Source of the DNA: Bacteriovoracaceae bacterium UBA4097
GTDB lineage: Bacteria > Bdellovibrionota > Bacteriovoracia > Bacteriovoracales > Bacteriovoracaceae
Length of the DNA: 64,000 bases
Direction of reading: 5' to 3'
NCBI GenBank assembly: GCA_002381765.1
Contig: DFXX01000020.1
Location: forward strand, 1-64,000
The notes beneath the pieces are model-generated. The model was given only the letters and a program-made list of their open reading frames with translations. It did no database searches and was not told the DNA's origin. Both the position numbers and the translations under genes were made by a program. Below, one piece after another: positions 24,375 to 32,971 of this stretch; positions within the stretch are counted from its first letter, which is position 1; the number at the start of each line of letters is the position of its first letter.

Positions 24375-25517
24375 ATGATGCTCGATGAAAAGTACAAAGA
24401 AATTCGTGACATGGTTAAGAAGTTTTCTGATTCAGAGGTGGGTCCTCTGGCCATGAAGATCGATCATGAAGGAAAGATTCCTAAAGAATTAATCGCTAAG
24501 TTAGGAGAGAATGGTTTTCTGGGCTCTTATGTTCCTGAAGAATATGGTGGAGCAGGGATGGATTACCTCTCTTATTCACTGATCGTGGAAGAGGTTTCAA
24601 GAAACTGTGCTTCGACTGGTGTTTTCATTTCAGCTCATACCTCATTAGGTATCTGGCCCATTTTGAACTTTGGTACTGAAGCTCAAAAACAAAAGTATCT
24701 TCCTAAGATGGCTTCTGGCGAGTGGATTGGCTGCTTCTGCTTATCTGAACCCAATGCTGGATCAGATGCCGGCTCACTAACTACCTTCGCTGAAGATAAA
24801 GGTGATCACTGGGAAATTAACGGTGTAAAGAACTGGATTACCAATGGTAAAGAAGCCAATATTTGTATTGTCTTTGCTAAGACCAAGAAAACTCCAGACT
24901 ATAAAGGGATCTCAGCTTTCATCGTAGAGACCACGACTCCGGGTTACTCGATCATTAAAGAAGAAGATAAGCTTGGAATTAAAGGGTCATCAACCTGCCA
25001 GCTGGCTTTTGATAAAGTCAAAGTTCCTAAGGATGCTCTTTTAGGAGATCTGGAAAAAGGCTTCCGCGTGGCGATGGCAACGCTTGATGGGGGACGCATT
25101 GGTATCGCTTCTCAGGCCCTGGGAATCGCTCAAGGTGCCTTTGATTATGCTATTCGTTACACTAAGGAGCGCGTTCAATTCGGTGCTCCACTTTCAAATC
25201 TTCAAGGTATTCAGTTTATGCTGGCCGATATGAGTACAAAGATTGGCGCCTCGAGACTTCTTATTTATCATGCTTCCGCCCTAAAAGATGCAGGGCAGCC
25301 ATACTCTAAAGAGTCGGCCCAGGCCAAGCTCTTTGCTTCTGAATCGGCGATGTGGATTACCACTAAGGCGATCCAGTTGTGCGGTGGAAACGGCTATACC
25401 AAGGAATATCCAGTAGAAAGATACTTCCGGGATGCCAAGATCACCGAAATCTATGAAGGAACCTCGGAAGTTCAACGTATGGTCATTGCCAGTAGCGAAT
25501 TAAAGGCTATCGACTAA
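24375..25517 (+). CDS. Acyl-CoA dehydrogenase (short-chain type)
   Basis: A 380-residue flavoprotein with the FAD/acyl-CoA dehydrogenase blocks CLSEPNAGSDAG, INGVKNWITNGKEA, GRIGIASQALGIAQGAFDYA and RVQFGAPLSNLQGIQFMLADM. C-terminal ITEIYEGTSEVQRMVIA has catalytic Glu in the YEG position, as in butyryl- and medium-chain enzymes. It makes 2-enoyl-CoA and passes electrons to ETF. It follows the hydratase by 11 bases, and a strong terminator at 25541-25571 closes the operon. Two more ACAD genes of other subtypes are in the window (42208-43347 and 44352-45494). Confidence 0.93.
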   Translation: MMLDEKYKEIRDMVKKFSDSEVGPLAMKIDHEGKIPKELIAKLGENGFLGSYVPEEYGGAGMDYLSYSLIVEEVSRNCASTGVFISAHTSLGIWPILNFGTEAQKQKYLPKMASGEWIGCFCLSEPNAGSDAGSLTTFAEDKGDHWEINGVKNWITNGKEANICIVFAKTKKTPDYKGISAFIVETTTPGYSIIKEEDKLGIKGSSTCQLAFDKVKVPKDALLGDLEKGFRVAMATLDGGRIGIASQALGIAQGAFDYAIRYTKERVQFGAPLSNLQGIQFMLADMSTKIGASRLLIYHASALKDAGQPYSKESAQAKLFASESAMWITTKAIQLCGGNGYTKEYPVERYFRDAKITEIYEGTSEVQRMVIASSELKAID

Positions 25518-25540
25518 ATTCGCCTAATTAAGCTCTCGTC

Positions 25541-25578
25541 AATAGACACTCTCTTTGCTAGAGTGTCTATTAAATTTG
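25541..25578 (+). terminator. Intrinsic terminator of the hbd-ech-acd operon
   Basis: AATAGACACTCT (25541-25552) pairs with AGAGTGTCTATT (25560-25571) around a 7-base loop, a 12-bp stem, followed by AAATTTGTTTT. The T tract is interrupted but the stem is perfect. Confidence 0.75.
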
Positions 25579-25626
25579 TTTTATATACCTACTTATGTAG
25601 TCTGTTATTTTTTTGAGGAGAAAATC

Positions 25627-26823
25627 ATGGCGAAAAAGAAGCCTGCTGCTAAAATGCCAGTGAAAAAGACTGCTGCTAAAAAAGCTGCGGTAAAAAAACC
25701 AATAGCGAAAGCTATTCCAAAAAAAGATACAAAGATGGCAAAGAAAGCACCTACAAAAAAAGCACCTGCTAAGAAAGCTCCGGTTAAAAAGGCGCCCGTT
25801 AAAAAAGCGCCACCCGCTAAGAAAGCACCTGCCAAAAAAGTGGCCACTAAGCCAGTGAAGCCTGCTAAAGCAGCTCCTGCAAAAAAAGTCGCCCCTAAGT
25901 CACTTAAAGAAACGGTGATGAAGGCCGCTGGTAAGCTTGTTGCTAAAGTTGCTCCAAAAGCTCCTTCTAAAGCTCAGCTTGAGAAAGAGAAAAAAGAACT
26001 TAAGGCCCTGGCCCAACAACAAAAAGAAGAAGAAAAAAAGAGAGTAAAAGAGCAGAAGAAGCTCCTTGCTGAAAGAGAGAAAGAAGAAGCCAAAGCACTC
26101 AAGGCCAGCAAGAAAGCTGGCAAGAAAGGCCGTCCGTCTAAATCGGAAGAAGAAGATGACGAGCCATTATTTGATGAAGAAGAAGTTGTAGAGGCCCGTC
26201 GTAAACCAGAAGAAGACGAGGACTTCGATGAATTTGAAGAAGAGTACAAAAAGTCTAAAGCAACTAAGAAAAGTGGTAAAAAAGCTTACGAAGTTGATGA
26301 TGATGTTGATCTTTTTGTCTCTAAGCCATCTAAGAAATATAGCAATGCTAATCTTTCGGATATAGAAGGCAAGATCTCTGATGAGATTGCTGATCTTCGT
26401 GAACATTTTCAATGGAAGGACATCACCGATGCTATCGGTTCGATGGATTTCTTCATCGATGCTAAGAACGATGAATGTATCGAGAAGGGATGTGACAACA
26501 TTCGTACCACTCAAAGCTATTGCCGCCTTCATTATTTACGTAATTGGAAAACGGTTCAAAAGAAGCGTGAAATCCTTAAAGAAGGCAAGCTTCAGGAATA
26601 TATTGAGGAGCTGATTTCGAAGTATCCAACTAAATACATCGAAGCTCTTCTTTCAGATCTCTCTGATGATAAAGAGTTCTACCGCGTGCTTAATGAACTT
26701 AATATTACTTCTGAGTTTGATTTCGAAGAAGATGAGTTTGAAAATGCTGTGGACGATGATGATTCAGATGATGATATCGGAATCGAGACTATCTCGACTT
26801 CCTTACGCTACGAAGACGAATAA
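25627..26823 (+). CDS. Histone-H1-like tail protein with putative zinc finger
   Basis: A 398-residue protein in three parts. Residues 1-130 are a Lys/Ala/Pro tail with six KKAP[T/A/V/P] units, like eukaryotic H1 tails and the bacterial AlgP/HupB group. Residues 130-215 are a charged helical region ending in an acidic stretch. Residues about 230-398 form an ordered domain with C-x4-C-x9-C-x2-H (DECIEKGC ... YCRLHYLRNW), which could bind one zinc. It probably binds DNA or RNA and compacts the nucleoid or scaffolds complexes; the C-terminal acidic tail (DDDDSDDD) could tune that. I chose ATG 25627 (GAGGAGAAAATC before it), dropping an implausible 24-residue extension. Confidence 0.7.
   Translation: MAKKKPAAKMPVKKTAAKKAAVKKPIAKAIPKKDTKMAKKAPTKKAPAKKAPVKKAPVKKAPPAKKAPAKKVATKPVKPAKAAPAKKVAPKSLKETVMKAAGKLVAKVAPKAPSKAQLEKEKKELKALAQQQKEEEKKRVKEQKKLLAEREKEEAKALKASKKAGKKGRPSKSEEEDDEPLFDEEEVVEARRKPEEDEDFDEFEEEYKKSKATKKSGKKAYEVDDDVDLFVSKPSKKYSNANLSDIEGKISDEIADLREHFQWKDITDAIGSMDFFIDAKNDECIEKGCDNIRTTQSYCRLHYLRNWKTVQKKREILKEGKLQEYIEELISKYPTKYIEALLSDLSDDKEFYRVLNELNITSEFDFEEDEFENAVDDDDSDDDIGIETISTSLRYEDE
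25741..25839 (+). repeat. KKAP-coding repeat tract
   Basis: Six tandem five- to six-codon units encode KKAP followed by T, A, V, V, PA and A, then a final KK. Codons differ between units (AAG/AAA, GCA/GCT/GCG, CCT/CCG/CCC/CCA), so the repeats are old or under selection at protein level, not a recent slippage tract. Confidence 0.8.
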
Positions 26824-26824
26824 T

Positions 26825-26852
26825 AAAAAAGCCCTCGAAAGAGGGCTTTTTT
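26825..26852. terminator. Bidirectional intrinsic terminator
   Basis: The stem GCCCTC-GAAA-GAGGGC (26831-26846) is flanked by AAAAAA upstream and TTTTTT downstream. It lies between the histone-like gene and the convergent 26858-27352 gene, so it can stop transcription from both sides. Confidence 0.95.
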
Positions 26853-26857
26853 ATTGC

Positions 26858-27352
26858 TTAATGCTCTTGCTCTTCCTGATCTTCTTCTTGTTCGATATCC
26901 GGAAAATCTTCTCCTAATAAACGATTGGCCTCAAGCGTGAGGTTCACGTTTTCTCGGGAGAGCTTGAAGAAGTAGGTTTGATGATTATGCTTCACTTCTT
27001 GCCACTGAGGCTCAAACTCATTCCAGTCTTCCTGAGCGAGGACTTCATCAAAGAAGAGGCCTGCGAGCTCAATATAGTCTTTCTGAGTTTCCTTAACCTT
27101 CTTCTCATTACTCATCTGATCAGCATCACATGAGAGGAAAAGGGTGACTGGAGCAAGATACTCATCTTTTTCAGCTAAAAAAGAAACCACAAGGAGTAAC
27201 TCTTCCTGAAATATTTGACCATAGACATCAAAGTAGCGATCAAACTTTTTACATTCTGCTTGATAGGTCTCATTAAGCAGACGAGACAAACTCTCTTCCC
27301 ATTCTTTTGGGAGGTTTTTCCCGCTGATTGAAGTTTTTTTCCGAGCGATCAT
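26858..27352 (-). CDS. Uncharacterised acidic protein
   Basis: A 164-residue cytoplasmic protein without signal peptide or membrane segment. Basic N-terminus (ARKKTSISGKNLPKEW), a mostly alpha/beta middle (LLLVVSFLAE, LAPVTLFLSCDA, YIELAGLFFDEVL) and a glutamate-rich tail (EQEEDQEEQEH). I recognise no family. It is convergent with the histone-like gene across a bidirectional terminator and divergent from the thiolase. The middle segment might be a small alpha/beta domain; I infer no function. Confidence 0.5.
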   Translation of the reverse strand: MIARKKTSISGKNLPKEWEESLSRLLNETYQAECKKFDRYFDVYGQIFQEELLLVVSFLAEKDEYLAPVTLFLSCDADQMSNEKKVKETQKDYIELAGLFFDEVLAQEDWNEFEPQWQEVKHNHQTYFFKLSRENVNLTLEANRLLGEDFPDIEQEEDQEEQEH

Positions 27353-27465
27353 GACAACCTGCCTAATTATTTGATTTTTAGTGGTATTTTATTAACCCCT
27401 TCATTAAAATATTTCTAAAAGAAAGACAATCTTTCATTCTGAACATTCTGAAAAAGGATCAAGTC

Positions 27466-28629
27466 ATGGCCGTTTATATCTTAGGTGGAGCGCGTACCGC
27501 TCTCGGAAGTTTTATGGGAACTCTTTCACAAGTGCCTGCACCCAAGTTAGGTGCTGCTGCCATCGAAGGGGCCATTCAAAAAGCAAAAATTGATAAGTCT
27601 AAGATAGATGAAGTCTTCATGGGAAATGTGGTTACTGCTGGAGTAGGGCAAGCACCTGCTAGACAAGCGATGCTCGCCGCTGGAGTTCCTGAAAGTGTTC
27701 CTGCTACTACCGTGGGTAAGGTTTGTGGCTCTGGTCTGCAATCTATCATTTTAGGCGCGAGATCAATCCTCACTGGCGATAATGAAGTCGTTGTTGCTGG
27801 GGGAATGGAGAATATGTCCCTAGCTCCTCATCTTTTGATGAATGCACGTAATGGATATAAGTTCGGTCCGACAGAGATGAAAGATTCCATGCAGTGGGAT
27901 GGTCTGTGGGATGTTTATACGAACAGGGCCATGGGGAATTGCGCTGAAGAGTGCACTCGTAAGTATGAGATGACCAGAGAAGAGCAAGATGCTTTTGCTA
28001 TGGAGTCCTTTAAGCGCGCGCAAGCTGCGACGAAAGAAGGCTTCTTTAAAGATGAAATCGTAGCGGTGAAAGTTCCTTCTAAAAAAGGTGATATTGAAAT
28101 TACTGAAGATGAAGGTCCATTCAAGGCAAACTTCGAGAAGATGCCAGGTCTGAAGCCTGCTTTCGAAAAAGAGGGAACCATCACGGCCGCCAATGCTTCT
28201 ACTATCAATGATGGTGCTGCTGCAGTTGTTCTGGCCGGTGAATCATATGCATCTCAAGCTGAATTTAAAATCATCGGCTACGCTTCTAATGCGCATAATC
28301 CGACTTGGTTTACGACTGCACCGGTTGAGGCGATTAATAAATCACTTAAGAAAGCCAAACTCACGATCGATCAAATTGATGTTTTTGAAATCAATGAGGC
28401 TTTCGCTGCTGTTACCATGGCCGCCATGAAAGAGTGCAAGATTCCTCATGAGAAAGTAAATATTTTCGGGGGAGCAGTTTCTCTTGGTCACCCGATCGGA
28501 GCTTCAGGTGCTCGAATCGTAGTTACTCTCATGAATGTTATGAGAAATAAGAAGGCCAAGTATGGCTGTGCTGCTATCTGTATTGGTGGCGGTGAAGCTC
28601 TGAGCCTTATCATCGAAAAGATTAAGTAA
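27466..28629 (+). CDS. atoB: Acetyl-CoA acetyltransferase (thiolase)
   Basis: A 387-residue thiolase with the nucleophile Cys87 in VCGSGLQS, NEAFAAVTMAA, GGAVSLGHPIGASGARI and the final Cys in CIGGGEALS. It either cleaves 3-ketoacyl-CoA in beta-oxidation or condenses two acetyl-CoA; sequence alone does not decide. It overlaps the next gene (TAATG), a cNMP-binding protein. Upstream there is GAAAGACAATCTTTC, a short inverted repeat, followed by twice CATTCTGA (27434-27450), possible regulator sites. With hbd, ech and the acyl-CoA dehydrogenases it completes a beta-oxidation set. Confidence 0.93.
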   Translation: MAVYILGGARTALGSFMGTLSQVPAPKLGAAAIEGAIQKAKIDKSKIDEVFMGNVVTAGVGQAPARQAMLAAGVPESVPATTVGKVCGSGLQSIILGARSILTGDNEVVVAGGMENMSLAPHLLMNARNGYKFGPTEMKDSMQWDGLWDVYTNRAMGNCAEECTRKYEMTREEQDAFAMESFKRAQAATKEGFFKDEIVAVKVPSKKGDIEITEDEGPFKANFEKMPGLKPAFEKEGTITAANASTINDGAAAVVLAGESYASQAEFKIIGYASNAHNPTWFTTAPVEAINKSLKKAKLTIDQIDVFEINEAFAAVTMAAMKECKIPHEKVNIFGGAVSLGHPIGASGARIVVTLMNVMRNKKAKYGCAAICIGGGEALSLIIEKIK

Positions 28630-29708
28630 TGACAACTCCAGCAGCATCTTCTCAAGGGAAATCCGGCTTAAGAGTACTTAAGCCGGGTGAAGTTATTTTT
28701 AATGACGGAGATGTTGCTGATTCTCTTTTTATCATTCAGAAAGGTCAGATTAGACTCTTTAAGCCGAAAGGAAAGGGATTTATTGAAATTGCCGTTCTTC
28801 GCGCGGGAGAAGTGATCGGAGAGATGGCCTTCTTTGATGAGGATGGCTCTGGTAAAAAGCGCTCTTGTTCAGCTGCTGCTCTGACTCCCGTTGAGGTCAT
28901 TGAGATATCTTTTGCGGCCTTTGGTAAGACCATGCTGACCCTAAACCCGTGGTTTAAGACCATCATCAACACCCTTGCCACTCGTCTTCGAAAATCCAAT
29001 ACTCGCATTAAAGAGCTGGAAGATAATCAGGCCTCTATTTCTTACACAGGTAAGGTTGCGGGTTATGAGTTCATTAAACCAATGGAGATTATTCGAATTT
29101 TGGGGACTATCTTTCTAGTCTTCAAGGCCCATGGAGAAGTGAAGTCCCAGGCCCTTTCTATCAATCGTAAAACGTTGGATCTTTATACGACAGAGATCTA
29201 TCAGATAGGCGAAGTAAAGCTAGAAACTATCATAACACTGCTTACTCAGTTGGGTTGGATCGAAGTCAAGGAAGACAATCTCTTTTTAAAGAATGTTGAA
29301 GTCATTCGGCAACTTTTCATCTTTTATAACTCTGAAAGACATGTGCCGGAAGAAAAGAAGCTTCGTATTTCTGAGAAATGCGAAACACTTATGGCCAAGA
29401 TGGTGGAACTTGCTCCGGCTAATCCTTTAATGGATATTCCCAATCTTAAAGGCAATGACGAGAAGCCGATTAAGTTCACTAAGTACTATGCCCTTACTCC
29501 AGTGCTGGAAGATTTAAAAAAGCAGAATATCATTCTGAGTTCTGATCATGTCAGTGATGGAAAAAATATCGGTCTCTTTGGAGAAGCCGTGACCCATGAG
29601 GGACAAACCTTAGTGGAAGTGGATTTCCCTAAGGTGCAAAAGATGTATCCCATCATTCGTTTTGTAAATGCTGTGAGAAAGATCAATCAAGAGAAGAGCG
29701 GCGACTAG
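28629..29708 (+). CDS. Cyclic-nucleotide-binding domain protein with unknown C-terminus
   Basis: A 359-residue protein. Residues 15-135 form a CRP-type cNMP-binding domain (RVLKPGEVIFNDGDVADSLF, GEVIGEMAFFDEDG, KKRSCSA; the Glu and Arg of the phosphate cassette are present). The remaining roughly 210 residues are not a CRP helix-turn-helix that I can recognise: mainly helical, with paired stretches near 150-215 and 285-345. It may sense cAMP or c-di-GMP and act on another protein instead of DNA. It overlaps the thiolase (TAATG) and converges with the vWA lipoprotein gene by 4 bases. Confidence 0.7.
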   Translation: MTTPAASSQGKSGLRVLKPGEVIFNDGDVADSLFIIQKGQIRLFKPKGKGFIEIAVLRAGEVIGEMAFFDEDGSGKKRSCSAAALTPVEVIEISFAAFGKTMLTLNPWFKTIINTLATRLRKSNTRIKELEDNQASISYTGKVAGYEFIKPMEIIRILGTIFLVFKAHGEVKSQALSINRKTLDLYTTEIYQIGEVKLETIITLLTQLGWIEVKEDNLFLKNVEVIRQLFIFYNSERHVPEEKKLRISEKCETLMAKMVELAPANPLMDIPNLKGNDEKPIKFTKYYALTPVLEDLKKQNIILSSDHVSDGKNIGLFGEAVTHEGQTLVEVDFPKVQKMYPIIRFVNAVRKINQEKSGD

Positions 29709-31120
29709 ATTCCTGCCGGTAAGTAGTGGGCTTCTACATTATCACCTGACTTATAATAATTAGCTGATCCATTTAACTGAATCATAAAGCCCGATTTATA
29801 AACTGCAGGGAACTGATCTCCTGCATTCGGATGCGCCATCTTGATATTTTGATTTAAGCGGTTTCCGACATAGCTCCAACCATTGGTCGAACTTTTCGGA
29901 ACATCCTTTCCATTGATTCTTAGAACGATAGAGTTCTGCTGAGGCTCCTTAGGCAGAACTACGTAGCCGAAGTATTCGGTACGGGAGACCGATCTCACTT
30001 GTACGCAGTCAGGGTAGACGATGCGGTCGGTGAACTTGATAAAATGCTTACCATCTCGTGGCTCACCTACGGTTGGCTTTTCACGTACATTTAGTGGCAG
30101 CCCAGAGGTGTTTGGATAATAGCTCCAGCTGGAACTAGGCATTAGTACTGGGGCAGAATTATTGGAAACCTTATAGACCTGAATATCACTGTAGTCATTT
30201 AAGACTTCATTGTCTTTCATAAATGTCAGAGGCCAGTAACGATATTCGTGAGGAAGGATCACTTGCTTAATAGAATTATTAACCGCAGTAAAGATGGTTG
30301 AAAGTCCAGTCGAGCAGAGATTATACCAATCTTTATTGACGTTTGAATCCGTAGCTCCTGAAATATTGTAAAGATCGGCCGACATTTGTTTATAAGACTT
30401 ATCAGATGAGAGCCAACCGGACTTGGTACAGCTACGATCAGCCGTGACGGAGAAGAGACGGAACTGTTGAGAGTTTAATTGGTTTTTTAAATACTTTAAG
30501 CTATTTAATCTTTCATTATAAACAGTGGTGTTGGTAGATGTCTCTCCATTGGTGTGAATAGCAGTTTCAATTTCTGTATCACGACCATTAGAAATAAGAA
30601 TAATCAGTTGATAGGCATCCTGTCGAAAGAGTCCTGTATTATAACTCATAAATTCGATGATACGGCGAAGTCCGGCCTCTGTTCCATTTTCAGTCGAGTT
30701 AAAAAAGTTCAATTCCGAGGAGGATATTATTTTGCGGCTAGATGCCTCTGGAGTGAGGGGGTCGGTGGAATTGGTGAGAACCTGATAATCATCAAAGGGA
30801 TTACTATCGCTTGAATTGGGAATAAGGGCCGTTCCAATAACCCGATAATCAAACTCTTTAGAAATAGTGTTCACGGTGTTCCTAATAGAAGTCTTTATGT
30901 CATTGGCCATGTGGAGAGTACTAGTGGAGTTATCCACCACATAAAGGATATCGACCTTAGGTTTGATCAGCGTATAGGTTGAACAAGAGAGTTGCTCGTA
31001 TTGTTTGATCGGACTAGCTGAATCGGTCTTGGTCTGCGGAGTTGAACCAAATTCTTCTGAGCCACACCCGGTGAGGATGAGGAAGAAGAGGGGAAATAGA
31101 GCTGACCAATAAGTTTTCAT
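29705..31120 (-). CDS. Lipoprotein with von Willebrand A-like domain
   Basis: A 471-residue lipoprotein (lipobox ILTGCGS) with a VWA-like domain at about residues 50-270. The strand DILYVVDNSTST has the DxSxS MIDAS start, with LIILISNGRDTE as a later strand. The C-terminal half (about 290-471) is a beta-rich module with several cysteines. VWA domains bind protein ligands through a metal ion; here a surface or periplasmic adhesion role is plausible, but no partner is in sight. It stands alone, convergent with the cNMP protein. Confidence 0.7.
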   Translation of the reverse strand: MKTYWSALFPLFFLILTGCGSEEFGSTPQTKTDSASPIKQYEQLSCSTYTLIKPKVDILYVVDNSTSTLHMANDIKTSIRNTVNTISKEFDYRVIGTALIPNSSDSNPFDDYQVLTNSTDPLTPEASSRKIISSSELNFFNSTENGTEAGLRRIIEFMSYNTGLFRQDAYQLIILISNGRDTEIETAIHTNGETSTNTTVYNERLNSLKYLKNQLNSQQFRLFSVTADRSCTKSGWLSSDKSYKQMSADLYNISGATDSNVNKDWYNLCSTGLSTIFTAVNNSIKQVILPHEYRYWPLTFMKDNEVLNDYSDIQVYKVSNNSAPVLMPSSSWSYYPNTSGLPLNVREKPTVGEPRDGKHFIKFTDRIVYPDCVQVRSVSRTEYFGYVVLPKEPQQNSIVLRINGKDVPKSSTNGWSYVGNRLNQNIKMAHPNAGDQFPAVYKSGFMIQLNGSANYYKSGDNVEAHYLPAGI

Positions 31121-31301
31121 AGCATCACCTTATGTTATCTCCTTAACCGATCGGAGAAACCTCAAGGAAACTTTAACCAAATAGCAGAGAACCTGACTTT
31201 ATTAGCAGGACTTGGCTAGGAAATAATTGCCACCGTCGGCCGATTGGCCCTTCCTTGGGTTATGATAAGATTAATAATTATTTCAATAGGTTGAGGAAGT
31301 T

Positions 31302-32081
31302 ATGGGTGACAATTGGTATTACGTTCAAAAAGGTAACCGTCAGGGTCCTGTTGCAATCGAAATCATCGAGACCATGATAGCGAATCAAGAACTTAAACCA
31401 GAGGATTATGTCTGGAAAAAAGGCTTCGAGAATTGGAAGAAGATTAAAGAGGTTGGTGAGTTGGAAGCCAAGACTTCTGCACCGGAAGAGGCACCAGCAC
31501 TAAATTTTCCTCCCTTAGAAGAGAAGACAATTAATCTCAGAGAACTCAATCCGGAAGAGCGCTCGATTTTTATCCGTATTGGTACAGATAGAGGAGGCTC
31601 AAGCTCTGACTATGGTCCCTTTAGTCTAAAGCAATTAAAGCAGCTTTTTATTGAGAATAGAATAAACGGTAAGACCTTTATTTTCATCAAAGGCATGGGA
31701 GATTGGAAAATTCTTGCTGACCTTCCTGAATATGAAGAAGTCTTTGAGGAGAAGCCTCCTGTCATTCAAGAATCTGAAAGAAGAGGAAGTGCGAGAAAGC
31801 CATTTGTTGCGAGACTCTTTGTTCAGAATAATAAAAATGTATTTGAAGGCATTTGCCGTGATATTTCCATCGGCGGCATGCAGGTTTTGATGGATGAATT
31901 CAAAGGGAAGGCAGGAGATAGAATTTCTATCAATGCTCATCCCGAAAATACTGACTATCATTTTACGGCTTCAGGTGTTGTGGTAAGAGTGCTTGAAGGT
32001 CGTGCTGGTTTTTCTTTTAGATTCCAGGGTCTCAGTGATGAGGCAAAACGCGCGATTGAAAAATATTTACAAGATAATTAG
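31302..32081 (+). CDS. GYF-GYF-PilZ c-di-GMP receptor-like protein
   Basis: A 259-residue cytoplasmic protein with two GYF_2 domains (residues 3-60: NWYYVQKGNRQGPV ... VWKKGFENWKKI; residues 85-145: SDYGPFSLKQL ... FIKGMGDWKIL) and a C-terminal PilZ domain. The PilZ has RRGSARK (RxxxR-type c-di-GMP arginines) and DISIGGMQVL (D/NxSxxG), so it should bind c-di-GMP. GYF_2 modules bind peptides or other proteins in bacteria, so the protein probably couples c-di-GMP to a partner. Two bases separate it from the hydrolase gene after it, in a run of three plus-strand genes. Confidence 0.85.
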   Translation: MGDNWYYVQKGNRQGPVAIEIIETMIANQELKPEDYVWKKGFENWKKIKEVGELEAKTSAPEEAPALNFPPLEEKTINLRELNPEERSIFIRIGTDRGGSSSDYGPFSLKQLKQLFIENRINGKTFIFIKGMGDWKILADLPEYEEVFEEKPPVIQESERRGSARKPFVARLFVQNNKNVFEGICRDISIGGMQVLMDEFKGKAGDRISINAHPENTDYHFTASGVVVRVLEGRAGFSFRFQGLSDEAKRAIEKYLQDN

Positions 32082-32083
32082 CA

Positions 32084-32971
32084 ATGGCCCAGCAGAATTC
32101 CCCTTATAAGATTGAAGACCATCAGGTTTTATCCTGTGACGGGGAATCCTTGCTCTTTGTGCGCCATTATCTCAAGGGTACTCCTAAGATACATTTTCTT
32201 TTAGTGCATGGGGCACTGGAGCATGCAGGAAGGCATCAGGATCTGATTAATTTCTGGCTTAAGTCTTATGCCAATGTGGCAGTAACGGTTTTTGATAACT
32301 TGGGACATGGAAGGAGTGGCGGTTCCCGTTGTTTCATTTCAAAATTCAAGCTCTATGTTGATGATCTTTATCGAGTAGGGGAATTCATTCAAGAGAAAAA
32401 TGTTAAAGAGACAAAGACCTTTATCTGTGCTCATAGTTTGGGTGGCCTTATAACTCTGACTCGTATTCTGGATTCTGCTTATGGCTGGCCATTTCCTACC
32501 CAGGGACTGATTTTTTCCAGTCCCTGCATCAGACCCAAGATGATCCTGGAAGGCATCTCTGAAAAAATCTTAGCGAAGGTTGATAAGATTACTCCGAAAT
32601 TGCATCTCCCTCTCATCTATAATGGGGCCGATCTGACGCGAGATCCTGAGCGTGCTAATGATTTTGATACCGATCCTTTAATTCCTAAATATATGACGGT
32701 AAGAATGGCGCGAGAGGTGATCGAGGCCAGTGCTAATGTTCGGGGATTATCCTATTACTTAAAGATTCCTAGTTTGTTTTTGATTGCCGGGGCAGATCGT
32801 ATTGTAGATGCGGAAAGCACCATGCTCTTTGTTCATGGCATTGATAAACAACTCACTCAGACGATACAATATCCTCAGCATCATCACGAACTATGGAATG
32901 AACTTGATCGCCAAGACATCTTCAAAACGATGAAGGCATGGGTGGAAAACCGATTGAAGGAGAAAGAATGA
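32084..32971 (+). CDS. Alpha/beta hydrolase, monoacylglycerol-lipase-like
   Basis: A 295-residue alpha/beta hydrolase with HGALEHAGRHQDLI (oxyanion strand), FDNLGHGRSGGSR and the nucleophile elbow AHSLGGL. Later SLFLIAGADRIVDA carries the Asp, and QHHHELWNE the His. The GHGxSxG and HGxxEHxxR features are typical of lysophospholipase/monoacylglycerol lipase (Hydrolase_4). It likely cleaves esters of glycerol lipids, possibly prey membrane lipids. It sits between the GYF-PilZ gene (2 bases) and a lipoprotein gene (ATGA overlap). Confidence 0.8.
   Translation: MAQQNSPYKIEDHQVLSCDGESLLFVRHYLKGTPKIHFLLVHGALEHAGRHQDLINFWLKSYANVAVTVFDNLGHGRSGGSRCFISKFKLYVDDLYRVGEFIQEKNVKETKTFICAHSLGGLITLTRILDSAYGWPFPTQGLIFSSPCIRPKMILEGISEKILAKVDKITPKLHLPLIYNGADLTRDPERANDFDTDPLIPKYMTVRMAREVIEASANVRGLSYYLKIPSLFLIAGADRIVDAESTMLFVHGIDKQLTQTIQYPQHHHELWNELDRQDIFKTMKAWVENRLKEKE

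Noticed and set aside
25605..25847. Minus-strand alanine/phenylalanine-rich frame opposite the KKAP repeats
   Set aside because: It is the complement of the Lys/Ala codons and has no start signal; it is a shadow of the histone-like gene.
27427..27450. Short inverted repeat and CATTCTGA direct repeats before the thiolase gene
   Set aside because: Too short to call as an operator without other sites; mentioned only in the gene entry.
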